Assembly (NCBI GenBank): GCA_913041535.1
Contig: CAJWJK010000003.1
Span: forward strand, 1-64,000
Direction: 5' to 3'
Origin: an uncultured Alphaproteobacteria bacterium
GTDB taxonomy: Bacteria; Pseudomonadota; Alphaproteobacteria; VGEJ01
Length of the DNA: 64,000 bases
Part shown: piece by piece, positions 8,417-17,717 of the stretch
Numbering within the stretch: position 1 is the first letter of the stretch
Layout of the letters: each line of letters starts with the position of its first letter
Notes under the pieces: generated by a model
What the model was told of the DNA's origin: nothing
Databases searched by the model: none
What the model saw: only the letters and a program-made list of their open reading frames with translations
Made by a program: the position numbers and the translations under genes

Positions 8417-9244
8417 GTGAATGATCTTGGCATAGGAATAGTCGGTTGTGCTGGGCGAATGGGTCGGGCGCTGGTACGTCAGGTTATTGCAACAGAAGGG
8501 TGTGTTCTCGTGGGCGGAGCTGAGCATGAACGGCATCCAGCGGTTGGCGAGGACCTAGGCAAAAACGCCGGGCTGGGCCAACTTGGGTTGGATATTGGGC
8601 AAGATGCAGTAGCGTTATTTGAGACTGCAGATGCTGTGTTGGAATTTAGTGCGCCAGACGCGACCACAAAACATGCACGCATGGCGTCTGAAACGAAAAC
8701 GATTCACATTATTGGAACAACAGCATTAGATGCTGACCACTACAAAATAATCTCTGAAGCTTCCAAATCAACGGTAATTGTTGCAGCTGCAAATATGAGT
8801 TTAGGTGTTAATCTCTTGCGGGTTCTTACGCAACAGGTCTCTAGTATCCTTGAAGACGATTTTGATATTGAGGTTCTTGAGACTCATCATCGATATAAAT
8901 TGGATTCTCCTTCAGGTACTGCTTTAGCGCTGGGTAAGGCTGCTGCACGCGGACGGGGAGTGGACCATGATCAACGAGCTATCAGCTCTCGTGACGGTGT
9001 AACGGAGGAAAGACGACGTGGCGATATTGGTTATGCAGTTATGCGTGCAGGTAATGTGGTGGGAGAGCATACCGTGGTATTTGCGGCAGATGATGAACGG
9101 ATAGAGATTTCTCACAAGGCGGGAGATCGTCGTATCTTTGCCAGAGGTGCTGTAACAGCTGCCTTGTGGGGAAGAGATAGGTTGCCCGGTTTGTATGACA
9201 TGGAGGATGTTTTGGGTTTAAGAGGTGGCATAACTAGTGATTAA
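8417..9244 (+). CDS. dapB: 4-hydroxy-tetrahydrodipicolinate reductase
   Basis: NAD(P)H-dependent step of the lysine and diaminopimelate pathway. GIVGCAGRMGRALVRQV (about 7-23) is the nucleotide-binding loop. ETHHRYKLDSPSGTAL (about 154-169) carries the catalytic His and Lys and the PSGTA substrate loop. GTG at 8417 is preceded by GAGGAG at 8403-8408, a good spacing. The 3' end overlaps the convergent DUF2244 gene by 11 bases. Confidence 0.96.
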   Translation: MNDLGIGIVGCAGRMGRALVRQVIATEGCVLVGGAEHERHPAVGEDLGKNAGLGQLGLDIGQDAVALFETADAVLEFSAPDATTKHARMASETKTIHIIGTTALDADHYKIISEASKSTVIVAAANMSLGVNLLRVLTQQVSSILEDDFDIEVLETHHRYKLDSPSGTALALGKAAARGRGVDHDQRAISSRDGVTEERRRGDIGYAVMRAGNVVGEHTVVFAADDERIEISHKAGDRRIFARGAVTAALWGRDRLPGLYDMEDVLGLRGGITSD

Positions 9245-9746
9245 CGTTAGTGCAACTATGAATTTCTGACCGCAGTGCAGTGGCTACCTGAAGACGCTCG
9301 TCAGGGGTCAGGAATGAGCCGATAACAATTCGTTTGCCGTGAGAGCGCAGGGTAAGTTCGCTTTGGCGAAGCGGGGGGTCATCCATTTCAATACTCATCC
9401 AATTGGGATTAAAGGACCATGACAATTCTTTTCCACTTGGAAGAAAACGTTTAATTATGAGATGGTCGGGTTTCAGTAGGAGGGTTTCACGTGTCTTTCC
9501 AGTGCGGTAGCTCATAAGGAACGCAATTATTATTGCGAAAACATCAAGGCCGAAAAACCCAGCAATCGGCTAAGCCCCGACGAGGGAAAAAGCTCCACTA
9601 ATAAGAACGCTTATGCCTAAAAGAATGCTAATAAGGATAGCAAAATGACGTTTGGGAAATGATTGATTAGGATATAATACCGCATTGAAATGCAGTGAGC
9701 TCTCGTCTAACGGTTGATTTAAATCTTTATATGGAACACCCCGCAT
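9234..9746 (-). pseudogene. DUF2244 family membrane protein interrupted by one in-frame amber codon
   Basis: Reading back from 9746, ATG CGG GGT opens a 170-codon frame broken only by TAG at 9572-9570 (codon 59). Before it lies FNAVLYPNQSFPKRHF and a membrane helix ending FSLVGA; after it PIAGFFGLDVFAIIIAF and a soluble tail with WSFNPNWMSIEMDDPP and IGSFLTPDERLQVA. This is the whole two-helix DUF2244 layout in one frame. The family usually has Trp at the interrupted place, so one G-to-A change (TGG to TAG) would explain it. Either a recent nonsense mutation, suppression, or a base-call error; function of the family is unknown. Restart at the ATG at 9515 would yield only the soluble tail. Confidence 0.8.
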
Positions 9747-9811
9747 AGATTATGTTATTTCGCCAGTAGGTAGCTTATCAATCTTTGGGATTTGGCTTGA
9801 AGCTTTTCTTG

Positions 9812-10483
9812 ATGGCGATTAGCTTTAGGCTAATGCATATGGACAATGCTAAAGAGGTTTTTAGTCGGCTGTCTTCCAAGCGACCTTCTCCTAAGGGCGA
9901 GTTAAAATACACCAACCCTTACACACTTCTAGTCGCGGTGGTTCTCTCGGCTCAGGCAACAGATACCGGAGTTAACAAAGCAACGCCGACACTTTTTGCC
10001 GTAGCTGATACGCCAGAAAAAATGATTGCATTGGGCGAAAATCGATTGCGAACGTTTATCCGGACTATCGGTCTGTTTAACACTAAAGCCAAAAACATAA
10101 TTCGTTTAAGTCATATTCTCAGAGATCATCATAATGGGGAGGTACCAAATGATCGAACGGTACTTCAGGCGCTACCTGGAGTAGGCCGTAAAACGGCTAA
10201 TGTGGTATTGAATATTGCGTTTGAGGAGCCCACCATCGCAGTGGATACGCATGTCTTTCGGGTTGCCAATCGTACTGGATTAGCACCAGGAAAAACCCCA
10301 CTCGCAGTTGAAGAGAAGCTTATGCGAGTCGTTCCCCGAAAATACCAAAAACAAGCCCATCACTGGCTTCTATTGCACGGTCGGTACGTTTGTAAGGCTC
10401 GGGCGCCAGCCTGCTCGGAATGTTTAATTTCTGATATTTGTAGTTTTGTAGACAAAACTATCGTTTCTAATGATGCGGACTAA
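9812..10483 (+). CDS. nth: Endonuclease III (DNA glycosylase/AP lyase)
   Basis: Removes oxidised pyrimidines and nicks at the abasic site. LPGVGRKTANVVLN is the helix-hairpin-helix, with the catalytic Lys near residue 127. AVDTHVFR has the catalytic Asp near 145. The C-terminal four cysteines in C-x6-C-x2-C-x5-C bind the 4Fe-4S cluster. Possible starts are TTG 9785, ATG 9812, 9833 and 9839; alignment to E. coli Nth from memory favours the shorter ones, and none has a strong ribosome site. The stop overlaps the convergent lipoprotein gene by 4 bases. Confidence 0.94.
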   Translation: MAISFRLMHMDNAKEVFSRLSSKRPSPKGELKYTNPYTLLVAVVLSAQATDTGVNKATPTLFAVADTPEKMIALGENRLRTFIRTIGLFNTKAKNIIRLSHILRDHHNGEVPNDRTVLQALPGVGRKTANVVLNIAFEEPTIAVDTHVFRVANRTGLAPGKTPLAVEEKLMRVVPRKYQKQAHHWLLLHGRYVCKARAPACSECLISDICSFVDKTIVSNDAD

Positions 10484-11076
10484 CTCTCAAACTCTAATTC
10501 GTGCGTTGCTATAAGTTTTTGGCATAGGTCAGAGTGTGGAAGTGCATCGCTAGTTGCAGAAACTGCATAGTGACTTATGCGACGTTCATGAGGTATTGCA
10601 ATTTCGTAAAAGAACACGTGCAGTGTGCAATCAGGGAACGAGAAATACCATAATTCCGAATTATGCTCGTGTCGTAAAAGTGTCGGCGGCCCGAAAAGAA
10701 TTGCGGCTTCACTTCGCGTGATCCCCAGAATCGGTTGCGTTTCGAGAGCTGGATTCGATGGGATTACAAAGTTAGGTGGTGAAGGCACAAGCTCAATGTT
10801 TGGTAACGCAATAGGTTTGCGCCGCATGACTCGGGGATTGACCACAGTTGCGAAGGGAGATGCAATTTGGGCAGCTTTTCGGTAGATGACATGCGGGCGT
10901 GACGTTTCCGTATCAGACGAGGTGTTCGGCGCGGTGCTGCAAGCCATCATGGCTATACAGGAAGCAAGAACCATCGCTGTTCTAACAAAAACGCTGTAAA
11001 GGGCTGGCGATGATTCAGGTTTTTGAGTTACCAAAATCTGTGACGGGTGTTGTTTCCCCATCTCCGTTGGCCTCAT
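10480..11076 (-). CDS. Putative small lipoprotein, SmpA/OmlA-like C-terminus
   Basis: I do not recognise a specific family. VLASCIAMMACS near residues 36-47 looks like a signal with a lipobox-type Cys, so export and lipidation are likely. A Pro-rich middle leads to LGITRSEAAILFGPPTLLRHEHNSELWYF, which resembles the G-P-P turn of SmpA/OmlA folds. Start is unclear: ATG 11076 overlaps the bactofilin end by 62 bases; TTG 11034 and ATG 10974 are alternatives. Its place behind the bactofilin suggests a cell-envelope role, by inference only. Confidence 0.6.
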   Translation of the reverse strand: MRPTEMGKQHPSQILVTQKPESSPALYSVFVRTAMVLASCIAMMACSTAPNTSSDTETSRPHVIYRKAAQIASPFATVVNPRVMRRKPIALPNIELVPSPPNFVIPSNPALETQPILGITRSEAAILFGPPTLLRHEHNSELWYFSFPDCTLHVFFYEIAIPHERRISHYAVSATSDALPHSDLCQKLIATHELEFES

Positions 11077-11491
11077 CTAGTGAGCTAACCGAGCCAGAAA
11101 GACGTCCACCACGCTCGATTTCAAGTTCACCATAGAGCACGTTGCTACTAACATTTCCTGAGGATTGGATAACAAGAATGTTGCGAACCGTAATGGAGCC
11201 TTCAAAGGTACCGTTAATTCGGGCATCATCAACAACGGCTGTACCCTTAAAGTGGCCACCCGCAGAGACTTCAATTTGATTACAGTTATTCAACGAAGCT
11301 TCAACGCGGCCTTCTACAACGAGCTTATCACAGGCTGCAATTTCACCGTTTAAATTGATCTCGCGGCCTACGACAAGTGTCTTTGAATCAGGGACATAGC
11401 TGGCGGAGCTCCCTAACTTGCCATGATCATATGCCGGGCGGCTGTCAATGTCAGGTCTGAAAGTAGTGGTATTAGTCTTGCTATCGGACAT
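11015..11491 (-). CDS. Bactofilin family cytoskeletal protein
   Basis: Bactofilins form filaments that scaffold envelope enzymes. A polar N-terminus of about 35 residues precedes a repetitive beta-helix core with the pattern LVVGREINLNGEIAACDKLVVEGRVEA, ending near residue 135, then an acidic tail. Length 158 fits. The gene is followed by a putative lipoprotein and preceded by the EI24 membrane protein on the same strand; a link with wall growth is possible but not shown. Confidence 0.93.
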   Translation of the reverse strand: MSDSKTNTTTFRPDIDSRPAYDHGKLGSSASYVPDSKTLVVGREINLNGEIAACDKLVVEGRVEASLNNCNQIEVSAGGHFKGTAVVDDARINGTFEGSITVRNILVIQSSGNVSSNVLYGELEIERGGRLSGSVSSLDEANGDGETTPVTDFGNSKT

Positions 11492-11518
11492 TTATTAACC
11501 CCATGTAGCGCCGGTAAC

Positions 11519-12244
11519 TCAACGGTTCACTAGTTGGTCCGGCAGTATGCTGTCCTTATCGGGCCTCGCAAGGGCCTTGAATATATGAACCATTGCGGCA
11601 GTTGCAATTAACGGTGTAACCAGGTTCACCAAAGGAATTGAAAATAGAAAGGCAATTACTGCTCCCGCTAGTATCAACCTGTAGGAGTGCTGTTGACGCA
11701 ATTTCTTTGCCGTTTGTTCGTCGAGGTGACGAAAAGCCACAAGCTCAAAATATTCTCTCCCAAGAAGATACCCATTTAAAGCGTAGAATACTAGAAAACT
11801 GAGGATTGGAAAGAATAGCAAAGGCACGTAGAGAAGTAATCCGATAAAATTAACCAAAATTAGGATCATCAGAAAATTCATAGTTATCATGAAAGAACGT
11901 ACGATCGATAAATCCTTGCCGGGAGGATCATCTGCATAGTGCCTACGTTCTACTGCGCCAGCGACACGTTCTAGAAATAAGCCAACAAAAGTTGATACGA
12001 CCGCAGGAAATAGGAACCATGTCAAAGTTGCAAACGTTAGCCAACCGAGTGTTTCAAAGGCCCAACCAACAAGAAAGTCTAGCCAACCAGGAAGATCAAG
12101 TAGACCTGTGCTACTTAGTCCCCACCATGCAAGACCACCGAGAACAGTTAAAGTGATAACACTTAGTGCGACGCTATAGGCTAAAGCCAGGCGGAATTCC
12201 TTTTGCGGCACTTGAGCGATAGCTAGAGAAAAGGCAGATATCAC
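11519..12244 (-). CDS. EI24/CysZ-like integral membrane protein
   Basis: 241 residues with about five or six hydrophobic segments (near 20-38, 62-85, 118-150, 190-222). An FLVFYALNGYLLGREYFELVAFRH segment near residue 150 is the typical EI24-domain loop. The E. coli relative CysZ imports sulfate; in alphaproteobacteria the substrate is unknown. GTG 12244 overlaps the amidase stop by GTGA, so the two are coupled. Confidence 0.85.
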   Translation of the reverse strand: MISAFSLAIAQVPQKEFRLALAYSVALSVITLTVLGGLAWWGLSSTGLLDLPGWLDFLVGWAFETLGWLTFATLTWFLFPAVVSTFVGLFLERVAGAVERRHYADDPPGKDLSIVRSFMITMNFLMILILVNFIGLLLYVPLLFFPILSFLVFYALNGYLLGREYFELVAFRHLDEQTAKKLRQQHSYRLILAGAVIAFLFSIPLVNLVTPLIATAAMVHIFKALARPDKDSILPDQLVNR

Positions 12245-13689
12245 GGTGCAGGTTCCCTGTTTGTATTTCCGGGTCTTGGGTTAATTGGCACCATGTGCTT
12301 AAAGTCATGAAACTGTTCGAAAGCAAACGCAGCTTCAAGCAGCCTGGCGTCACTGCCGGGCGCGGCGACGAGTTGAAGGCCAATCGGCAATCCGTCACGG
12401 TTAAAGCCGCAAGGAACAGATATGGCCGGACAGGACGTTAGAGTGATGGCAAAGGATAAAGCAAGCCAGCTGACATAGTTATCAAACTTGTGGTCACCGA
12501 TAGCGGAGACATAGCGGGTCGCGCCATCGAATGGCGGGACCGCTACAGTAGGGCAAATTAACAAGTCATATACATCAAAAAAATCAGTAACATTCTTAAA
12601 GAGCTTCCCCCGCTTACTTTCTGCTTCTGCCATTTCTTGACCTGAAAGGGAAAGACCTTTTTCAATATTCCAAATAATCTCTGGCTTGAGTTGGTGGCGG
12701 TGATTTTGGAGAAGGTCTGATTTTGTTGCTGCGAATTGAACGGCTCTTAAGGTTTGGAATATAAATTCGGCATCATCCAGTTTTGGGCAAGCTTCTTCTA
12801 CGGTTGCTCCTAAAGCTTCAAAGTCATGCGCGGCTTTTTCCGAGATAGTGGCAACTTCTGGATCCACTGGAACGATGCCAAGATCAGGACTATAGGCAAT
12901 GCGCTTAGGAATCGTAGGCATGTGAAGCGCGTCAGTATAGCTAGTGGATGGTTTGGGCCTGGATAGTGGGTCACGGCGGCTAGGATTGCTTAGGGCGTCT
13001 AGCATAAGTGCAAGATCTTTCACATTTCTTGCCATTGGGCCGTGGACACTTAGATTGTCAAAAGGCAGCGGTCTGGGTCCGGCTGATACGATGCCTGGCG
13101 TAGGCCGTAGGCCTACAATGCTGCAGTAACTTGCAGGAATCCGTAGTGAGCCCCCAAGGTCGCTACCTGTACCGAGCCAAATCTGTCCGGTAGCTAGTGC
13201 AACAGCGGTACCACCTGATGAGCCTCCAGGGGTCATACGCGTGTTCCATGGATTGCATGTACGGCCGAAAACTTCGTTGAATGTGTTAGCACCGGCACCA
13301 AACTCTGGAGTTGCCGATTTAGCTAAAACAATGGCTCCATTTCTTTCCAGTGTTTGGACCATGATGTCAGATGTGGTGGGGATGTGATCCGCAAAGATTG
13401 TTGACCCATAAGTAGTGCGAACGCCTTCGACATCTGACAAGTCTTTTACAACAATCGGCAAACCGTAAAGATACCACGGTGGTGGGTTTGCAGGCATCGA
13501 TTCTTGTAGCCGATGGGCATTGACGCGCGCGCGTTCTGCACAGCGGGTCGGAATGGCATTTACAGCTCCATCGGTATCGTCCATGCGCGTCAGCGCCGCG
13601 TCGATAAGCTCACTAGAGCACACTTCCGATTTTCTGAGGCTTTCTACCGCCTCGCACGCTGTTAATTGCACAAGTTCGTTCATAGACAT
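12241..13689 (-). CDS. Amidase signature family hydrolase
   Basis: Hydrolyses an amide bond of unknown substrate. The Ser-cisSer-Lys triad is visible: VVKDL near residue 77, GGSSGGTAVA near 155, and GSDLGGSLRIPA near 176. Length 482 is normal. A GatA role is less likely because gatB and gatC are not adjacent. The gene is first in a run with the EI24 protein. A second family member lies at 44069-45475; the two differ clearly in sequence. Confidence 0.9.
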   Translation of the reverse strand: MSMNELVQLTACEAVESLRKSEVCSSELIDAALTRMDDTDGAVNAIPTRCAERARVNAHRLQESMPANPPPWYLYGLPIVVKDLSDVEGVRTTYGSTIFADHIPTTSDIMVQTLERNGAIVLAKSATPEFGAGANTFNEVFGRTCNPWNTRMTPGGSSGGTAVALATGQIWLGTGSDLGGSLRIPASYCSIVGLRPTPGIVSAGPRPLPFDNLSVHGPMARNVKDLALMLDALSNPSRRDPLSRPKPSTSYTDALHMPTIPKRIAYSPDLGIVPVDPEVATISEKAAHDFEALGATVEEACPKLDDAEFIFQTLRAVQFAATKSDLLQNHRHQLKPEIIWNIEKGLSLSGQEMAEAESKRGKLFKNVTDFFDVYDLLICPTVAVPPFDGATRYVSAIGDHKFDNYVSWLALSFAITLTSCPAISVPCGFNRDGLPIGLQLVAAPGSDARLLEAAFAFEQFHDFKHMVPINPRPGNTNREPAP

Positions 13690-13805
13690 ATTTTAACTTT
13701 TAAAGCCGCGGATCTTATTGAGTTTGGAAAGATAACACAGTTTTGTACAGTCTTAGGGTGTTCAAACATATATACTTTATTGATGGGTAATGGATGGAGC
13801 GCCTT

Positions 13806-14786
13806 ATGATAACAGAAACATTGGATGTCGTTGGAATTGGCAATGCTATTGTGGATGTCCTCTCCCAAGTGGAAGATGAATATCTTGTTCGTCATGGGCT
13901 TGAAAAAAGTTCAATGTCGCTGATTGATGCTGAGCAGTCTGATCGTATGTATGAGTCATTGGAAGAGCGTATTGAGGTATCTGGAGGATCGGCTGCAAAT
14001 ACTATTGTTGGGGTAGTATCTTTTGGCGGAAACGGGGCTTTTATTGGCAAAGTATTTGACGATGATTTGGGGCGAACATTTTCGGATGATTTGAGAGCAG
14101 CTGGTGTCGTATTTGACACTCCCATGGCTGTGGACGGGCCATCCACTGCACGCTGTTTAGTCAATGTGACGAAGGACGCTAATCGGACTATGGCCACCTA
14201 TCTTGGGGCTAGCGTCGGACTACGATCTGAGGACGTCAACGTTGATACAATAGCTTCCGCAAAAATAACTTATCTTGAAGGATATTTATGGGATCCACCG
14301 AGCGCGAAAGAGGCTTTTCGTAGGGCAATGGATATAGCCCATGGAGCGAAACGAAAGGTGGCTTTATCACTTTCTGACTCGTTCTGTGTAGAGAGATATC
14401 GTGCTGAGTTTCGTGACCTCGTAAGAAACGGCGTAGATATAGTTTTTGCAAATGAACAGGAATTACTGGCCCTATACGAAGTGAAGGAAATTGGTGAAGC
14501 AATAACGTTAATTGCCAAGGAATGCCCAATCTCAGCGATTACCCTTGGTGAAAGAGGGTCGGTGATCAATGTTGAAGGGGAAACTTTCACTATAAGCCCT
14601 GAATCGCCTACAAAGCTGGTTGACACAACAGGTGCTGGAGATCTGTATGCGGCTGGGTTCTTATACGGCTGTTCGCAAGGGATGGAATGGCAGGCTTGCG
14701 GCCGTCTCGGAAGCTTAGCTGCGAGCGAAGTGATAAGCCATTTTGGCGCTCGCCCTAAATGTGAACTTTCAACGTTTGTATCCTGA
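13806..14786 (+). CDS. Adenosine kinase-like PfkB sugar kinase
   Basis: PfkB (ribokinase-like) fold. It opens DVVGIGNAIVDVLSQV, has SGGSAANTIVGV near residue 60 and ends with VDTTGAGDLYAAGFLYG near residue 277, carrying the catalytic Asp. This form is common in alphaproteobacteria and usually named adenosine kinase; substrate is by family only. ATG 13806 has GGAG at 13796-13799 upstream; ATG 13794 is an in-frame alternative. It stands alone, divergent from the amidase. Confidence 0.85.
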   Translation: MITETLDVVGIGNAIVDVLSQVEDEYLVRHGLEKSSMSLIDAEQSDRMYESLEERIEVSGGSAANTIVGVVSFGGNGAFIGKVFDDDLGRTFSDDLRAAGVVFDTPMAVDGPSTARCLVNVTKDANRTMATYLGASVGLRSEDVNVDTIASAKITYLEGYLWDPPSAKEAFRRAMDIAHGAKRKVALSLSDSFCVERYRAEFRDLVRNGVDIVFANEQELLALYEVKEIGEAITLIAKECPISAITLGERGSVINVEGETFTISPESPTKLVDTTGAGDLYAAGFLYGCSQGMEWQACGRLGSLAASEVISHFGARPKCELSTFVS

Positions 14787-14913
14787 CGGGACAGGCGATC
14801 GTAATAGGGACGCTGAACCACCGCTTTAAGCGCACAAAAGAAGTAAAAGTTATGCATGTTTAGACGTTAGATAATGAGGCATTCTTCAGAGGATTATTGC
14901 CATGGAACTCCGT

Positions 14914-15273
14914 TTATCTTGGAAGTAACATTCCTAAATTACGGCCCGCGAATAGGTGAATGTGGAAGTGCGGCACCTCTTGGTTAGCATCAGCACCATG
15001 ATTAGCGAGCATTCGGTATCCGTCTTCTGTTATTCCCAGTTCACGTGCAACTTGGCCAACTGCAGAGAAGAAACCACAGATGAGATCAACAGGCGCGTTT
15101 TTGCTAAAATCATCCATCGATTCATAAGGTCCTTTTGGGATAACCAAAACATGAACAGGCGCCTGCGGGTTAATATCGTGAAAAGCAAGGGCATAATCAT
15201 CTTCATAGACTTTGTTACAGGGCATGGATCCATTTAGTATTTTGGCAAACACATTATCAGGGTTATAAGTCAT
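14914..15273 (-). CDS. HIT family nucleotide-binding protein
   Basis: 119 residues of the Hint branch of the histidine triad superfamily, which hydrolyses nucleoside phosphoramidates. The triad is HFHIHLF near the C-terminus, and the N-terminus has VFAKILNGSMPCNKVYEDDYALAFHD. ATG 15273 overlaps the hisE stop in TGATG, so it is translated with the his operon, a common alphaproteobacterial arrangement. Confidence 0.93.
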   Translation of the reverse strand: MTYNPDNVFAKILNGSMPCNKVYEDDYALAFHDINPQAPVHVLVIPKGPYESMDDFSKNAPVDLICGFFSAVGQVARELGITEDGYRMLANHGADANQEVPHFHIHLFAGRNLGMLLPR

Positions 15274-15644
15274 CAAATTTCCGGAGAGGTTTGGTTGGAG
15301 AGCAAGGGATTAGAGCGGTTTTCTTTCTCGTCGTGTCCTGAGGTTCCTTCGCGTCGGGTCAGCTCTGAACCTATATCCTCCGTTGTTAAACCGCAGTTGG
15401 CCCATAGCACCATAAGGTGGTAAAGGAGGTCCGAGCTTTCTTTTGTAACGTCTTCTTTCTTCCCGCTAAGAGCCGCGAGAATTATTTCTATGGCTTCTTC
15501 GCCAATCTTACGTGTAATTTGAGTTTCTCCGGCCTTTAAAAGATTCGCGGTATATGATGTAGCGGGGTCTACGCCGCGGCGACTCTCAATGACATTGAAG
15601 AGTCTTTCCATAGCTGCCCCTAAACTTTTATCTATGTTGGACAC
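15273..15644 (-). CDS. hisE: Phosphoribosyl-ATP diphosphatase
   Basis: Second step of histidine synthesis, hydrolysing PR-ATP to PR-AMP. The GEEAIEIILAAL and ESSDLLYHLMVLW helices carry the metal-binding acidic residues of the MazG-like fold. It is a stand-alone HisE, not fused to HisI. GTG 15644 has AGGAGG a few bases upstream. The C-terminal 20 residues are polar and probably disordered. Confidence 0.95.
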   Translation of the reverse strand: MSNIDKSLGAAMERLFNVIESRRGVDPATSYTANLLKAGETQITRKIGEEAIEIILAALSGKKEDVTKESSDLLYHLMVLWANCGLTTEDIGSELTRREGTSGHDEKENRSNPLLSNQTSPEI

Positions 15645-15652
15645 AGCCCCTC

Positions 15653-16429
15653 CTATCTCTTTTGTTTTTCTTTTAATCTCATGGGAATACCAGCTCGTGA
15701 CATGGAAGTCTTAGCCGTTTGAATGCTTATCTCTCCAAAATGAAAAATTGATGCGGCCAGTACAGCGCTCGCATGTCCTTCACGAATGCCAGCCGTAAGA
15801 TGGTCAACTGTTCCAGCGCCACCCGACGCGATAATCGGGACATCTACTGCGTTGGCAACTGCTCGCGTGAGCGTTAAGTCAAAGCCTTGTTTTGTGCCAT
15901 CTCGATCCATCGATGTCAGAAGTATCTCCCCTGCACCGAAGTCTACCATTTGGCGGGCAAAAGTGACGGCATCTATTCCTGTGCAGCGCCTACCTCCGTG
16001 AGTAAAAATCTCCCAAGTTTGAGCGGAAGTTTGTTTAGCGTCAATTGCAACAACTATACACTGGGAGCCAAACTTAGTGGCGGCCGACGCTACAAAATCT
16101 GGATTGGCGACGGCGGCGGTATTGATTGATACCTTGTCGGCTCCTGCTAGTAGAAGCTTTCGAACATGTTCAATTGTTGATACACCACCGCCAACAGTTA
16201 GGGGCATAAAACATGCTTCGGCCGTACGTTCTACGACGTCGTATATTGTTTCACGATTCTCATGGCTTGCTGAAATATCGAGAAAGCATAACTCATCTGC
16301 ACCCTCGGCGTCATAAAGTTTAGCTTGAGCCACTGGCTCTCCAGCATCGACTAGATTGGTGAAATTTATTCCCTTAACTACACGGCCATCCCGCACGTCA
16401 AGGCAAGGTATTATTCGTGCCTTAAGCAT
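15653..16429 (-). CDS. hisF: Imidazole glycerol phosphate synthase, cyclase subunit
   Basis: With HisH makes imidazole glycerol phosphate and AICAR from PRFAR. TIM-barrel protein; catalytic Asp in [12 protein letters not shown] near residue 10 and in [12 protein letters not shown] near 175. ATG 16429 gives the usual [12 protein letters not shown] start; an ATG at 16441 would add four residues. It overlaps the hisA end by 8 bases. Confidence 0.96.
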   Translation of the reverse strand: MLKARIIPCLDVRDGRVVKGINFTNLVDAGEPVAQAKLYDAEGADELCFLDISASHENRETIYDVVERTAEACFMPLTVGGGVSTIEHVRKLLLAGADKVSINTAAVANPDFVASAATKFGSQCIVVAIDAKQTSAQTWEIFTHGGRRCTGIDAVTFARQMVDFGAGEILLTSMDRDGTKQGFDLTLTRAVANAVDVPIIASGGAGTVDHLTAGIREGHASAVLAASIFHFGEISIQTAKTSMSRAGIPMRLKEKQKR

Positions 16430-17144
16430 CAGTGGTTTCAAAGGTTAAGGCTTCTATAGGCTCTATAGTTCGGGTATAGAAGGCTTTCCCTACGATGACC
16501 CCCCCAATATTTTCCTTTGCAAGATTACGTAAGTCATGAATGCTAGAAATGCCCCCCGACGCTATTATCGGAACAGAAACGGCACTTGCGATAGCGCGAA
16601 TTTCTTCAAGATTAGGTCCAGAGAGTGCCCCATCTCGGTTGATGTCGGTGTAGATGAGTGCGGCAACATTATTGATACAAGCCCGTTTTGCAAAATCAAG
16701 TGCACTTATTTGTGATTGTTCAGTCCAGCCCGAAACAGCCAGTTGGCCCGCACGAGCATCAAGACCAAGAGCAATTCTGTTGGGAAATGCCTCGCATGCT
16801 TGTTGGATCAAGCTCGGACAACGTATAGCTGCGGTTCCCAGTACGATCCGACTAATACCCTTAGCAATCCATGATTCTATTTGCTCCATATTGCGAATAC
16901 CGCCCCCTAACTGCACGGGTATTGATACAGCGCTAAGAATTGAGGATACAGCTTCATGGTTAATTGTCTCTCCCGCGATGGCGCCATCAAGGTCAACCAC
17001 GTGCAACCATCGGAAGCCATAGGTCTCAAATGTTCGAGCTTGGTCAGCAGGGTCCGCATTGTAGACGGTAGCTGAATCCATTTCACCACGTAAAAGACGC
17101 ACACACTTTCCATTCTTAAGATCGATTGCTGGGTAAATAAGCAT
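16422..17144 (-). CDS. hisA: ProFAR isomerase
   Basis: Aminoaldose-ketose isomerase of histidine synthesis. TIM barrel with catalytic Asp in [13 protein letters not shown] near residue 8 and in [12 protein letters not shown] near residue 130. 240 residues. It lies 9 bases after the GNAT gene and overlaps hisF. Confidence 0.96.
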   Translation of the reverse strand: MLIYPAIDLKNGKCVRLLRGEMDSATVYNADPADQARTFETYGFRWLHVVDLDGAIAGETINHEAVSSILSAVSIPVQLGGGIRNMEQIESWIAKGISRIVLGTAAIRCPSLIQQACEAFPNRIALGLDARAGQLAVSGWTEQSQISALDFAKRACINNVAALIYTDINRDGALSGPNLEEIRAIASAVSVPIIASGGISSIHDLRNLAKENIGGVIVGKAFYTRTIEPIEALTFETTDA

Positions 17145-17153
17145 TTTCGTGGC

Positions 17154-17717
17154 CTATACACGTTTTGTAGATGGTGTGGTCCGTTGACGGCGGCGGGACT
17201 TTTCGAGGGTTTTGGCGTAATAGTAGCCAGAGACGTAGTTGCGTCCAACCAAGGCATATCGAGGTTTTATTCCCCAGCGAGAATATCCGGCAGATTCGTA
17301 GAGTTGAATGGCTGCCTCTTGGCTGGCGCGTACAACTAAACTGAGTTGTTTTATTTTCTGTTTTTTGGCTGCATTTTCAACTTCGTTTAATAATCGGCGG
17401 GCCAATCCATGACCACGTGCCCATGGTCGGATAAAAAACGCGTTGAGTGTAGCATCAAAGGCTCCAGATTCATTTGAACGTGTAGGCATAATTAATTGGG
17501 CAGTGCCGACGATGGCTTGATCTAGTCGCGCGGCGAACAGCTGCCGCTCTGGGACAAGTAAAACACCTCTCCAATAGCGTTCAAGCGCCCCCCGCCCTGG
17601 AGATTTAAGCCACTCGAAGCCAAGGCCATCAATTATTGCTTCCTCAGTGGCTTGGCAAAGGTCTTCCAGATCGGTGTCGTGGAGGTCGTTTATCTGCTCA
17701 ATGTTAGAAGAAGTCAT
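17154..17717 (-). CDS. GNAT family N-acetyltransferase in the his operon
   Basis: 187 residues. The acetyl-CoA loop reads RPWARGHGLARRLLNEVE near residue 95, an R-x-x-G-x-G/A variant, followed by LVVRASQEAAIQLYESAGYSRWG, the classical GNAT end. ATG 17717 overlaps the hisH stop by ATGA. Acceptor substrate is unknown. Insertion of an acetyltransferase between hisH and hisA recurs in related bacteria, so it is unlikely to be a random arrival. Confidence 0.88.
   Translation of the reverse strand: MTSSNIEQINDLHDTDLEDLCQATEEAIIDGLGFEWLKSPGRGALERYWRGVLLVPERQLFAARLDQAIVGTAQLIMPTRSNESGAFDATLNAFFIRPWARGHGLARRLLNEVENAAKKQKIKQLSLVVRASQEAAIQLYESAGYSRWGIKPRYALVGRNYVSGYYYAKTLEKSRRRQRTTPSTKRV

Noticed and set aside
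9471..9500. Second parS site (GTTTCACGTG near 9485)
   Set aside because: Only the left arm and centre match; the right arm lacks AAACA, so it is not a palindrome.
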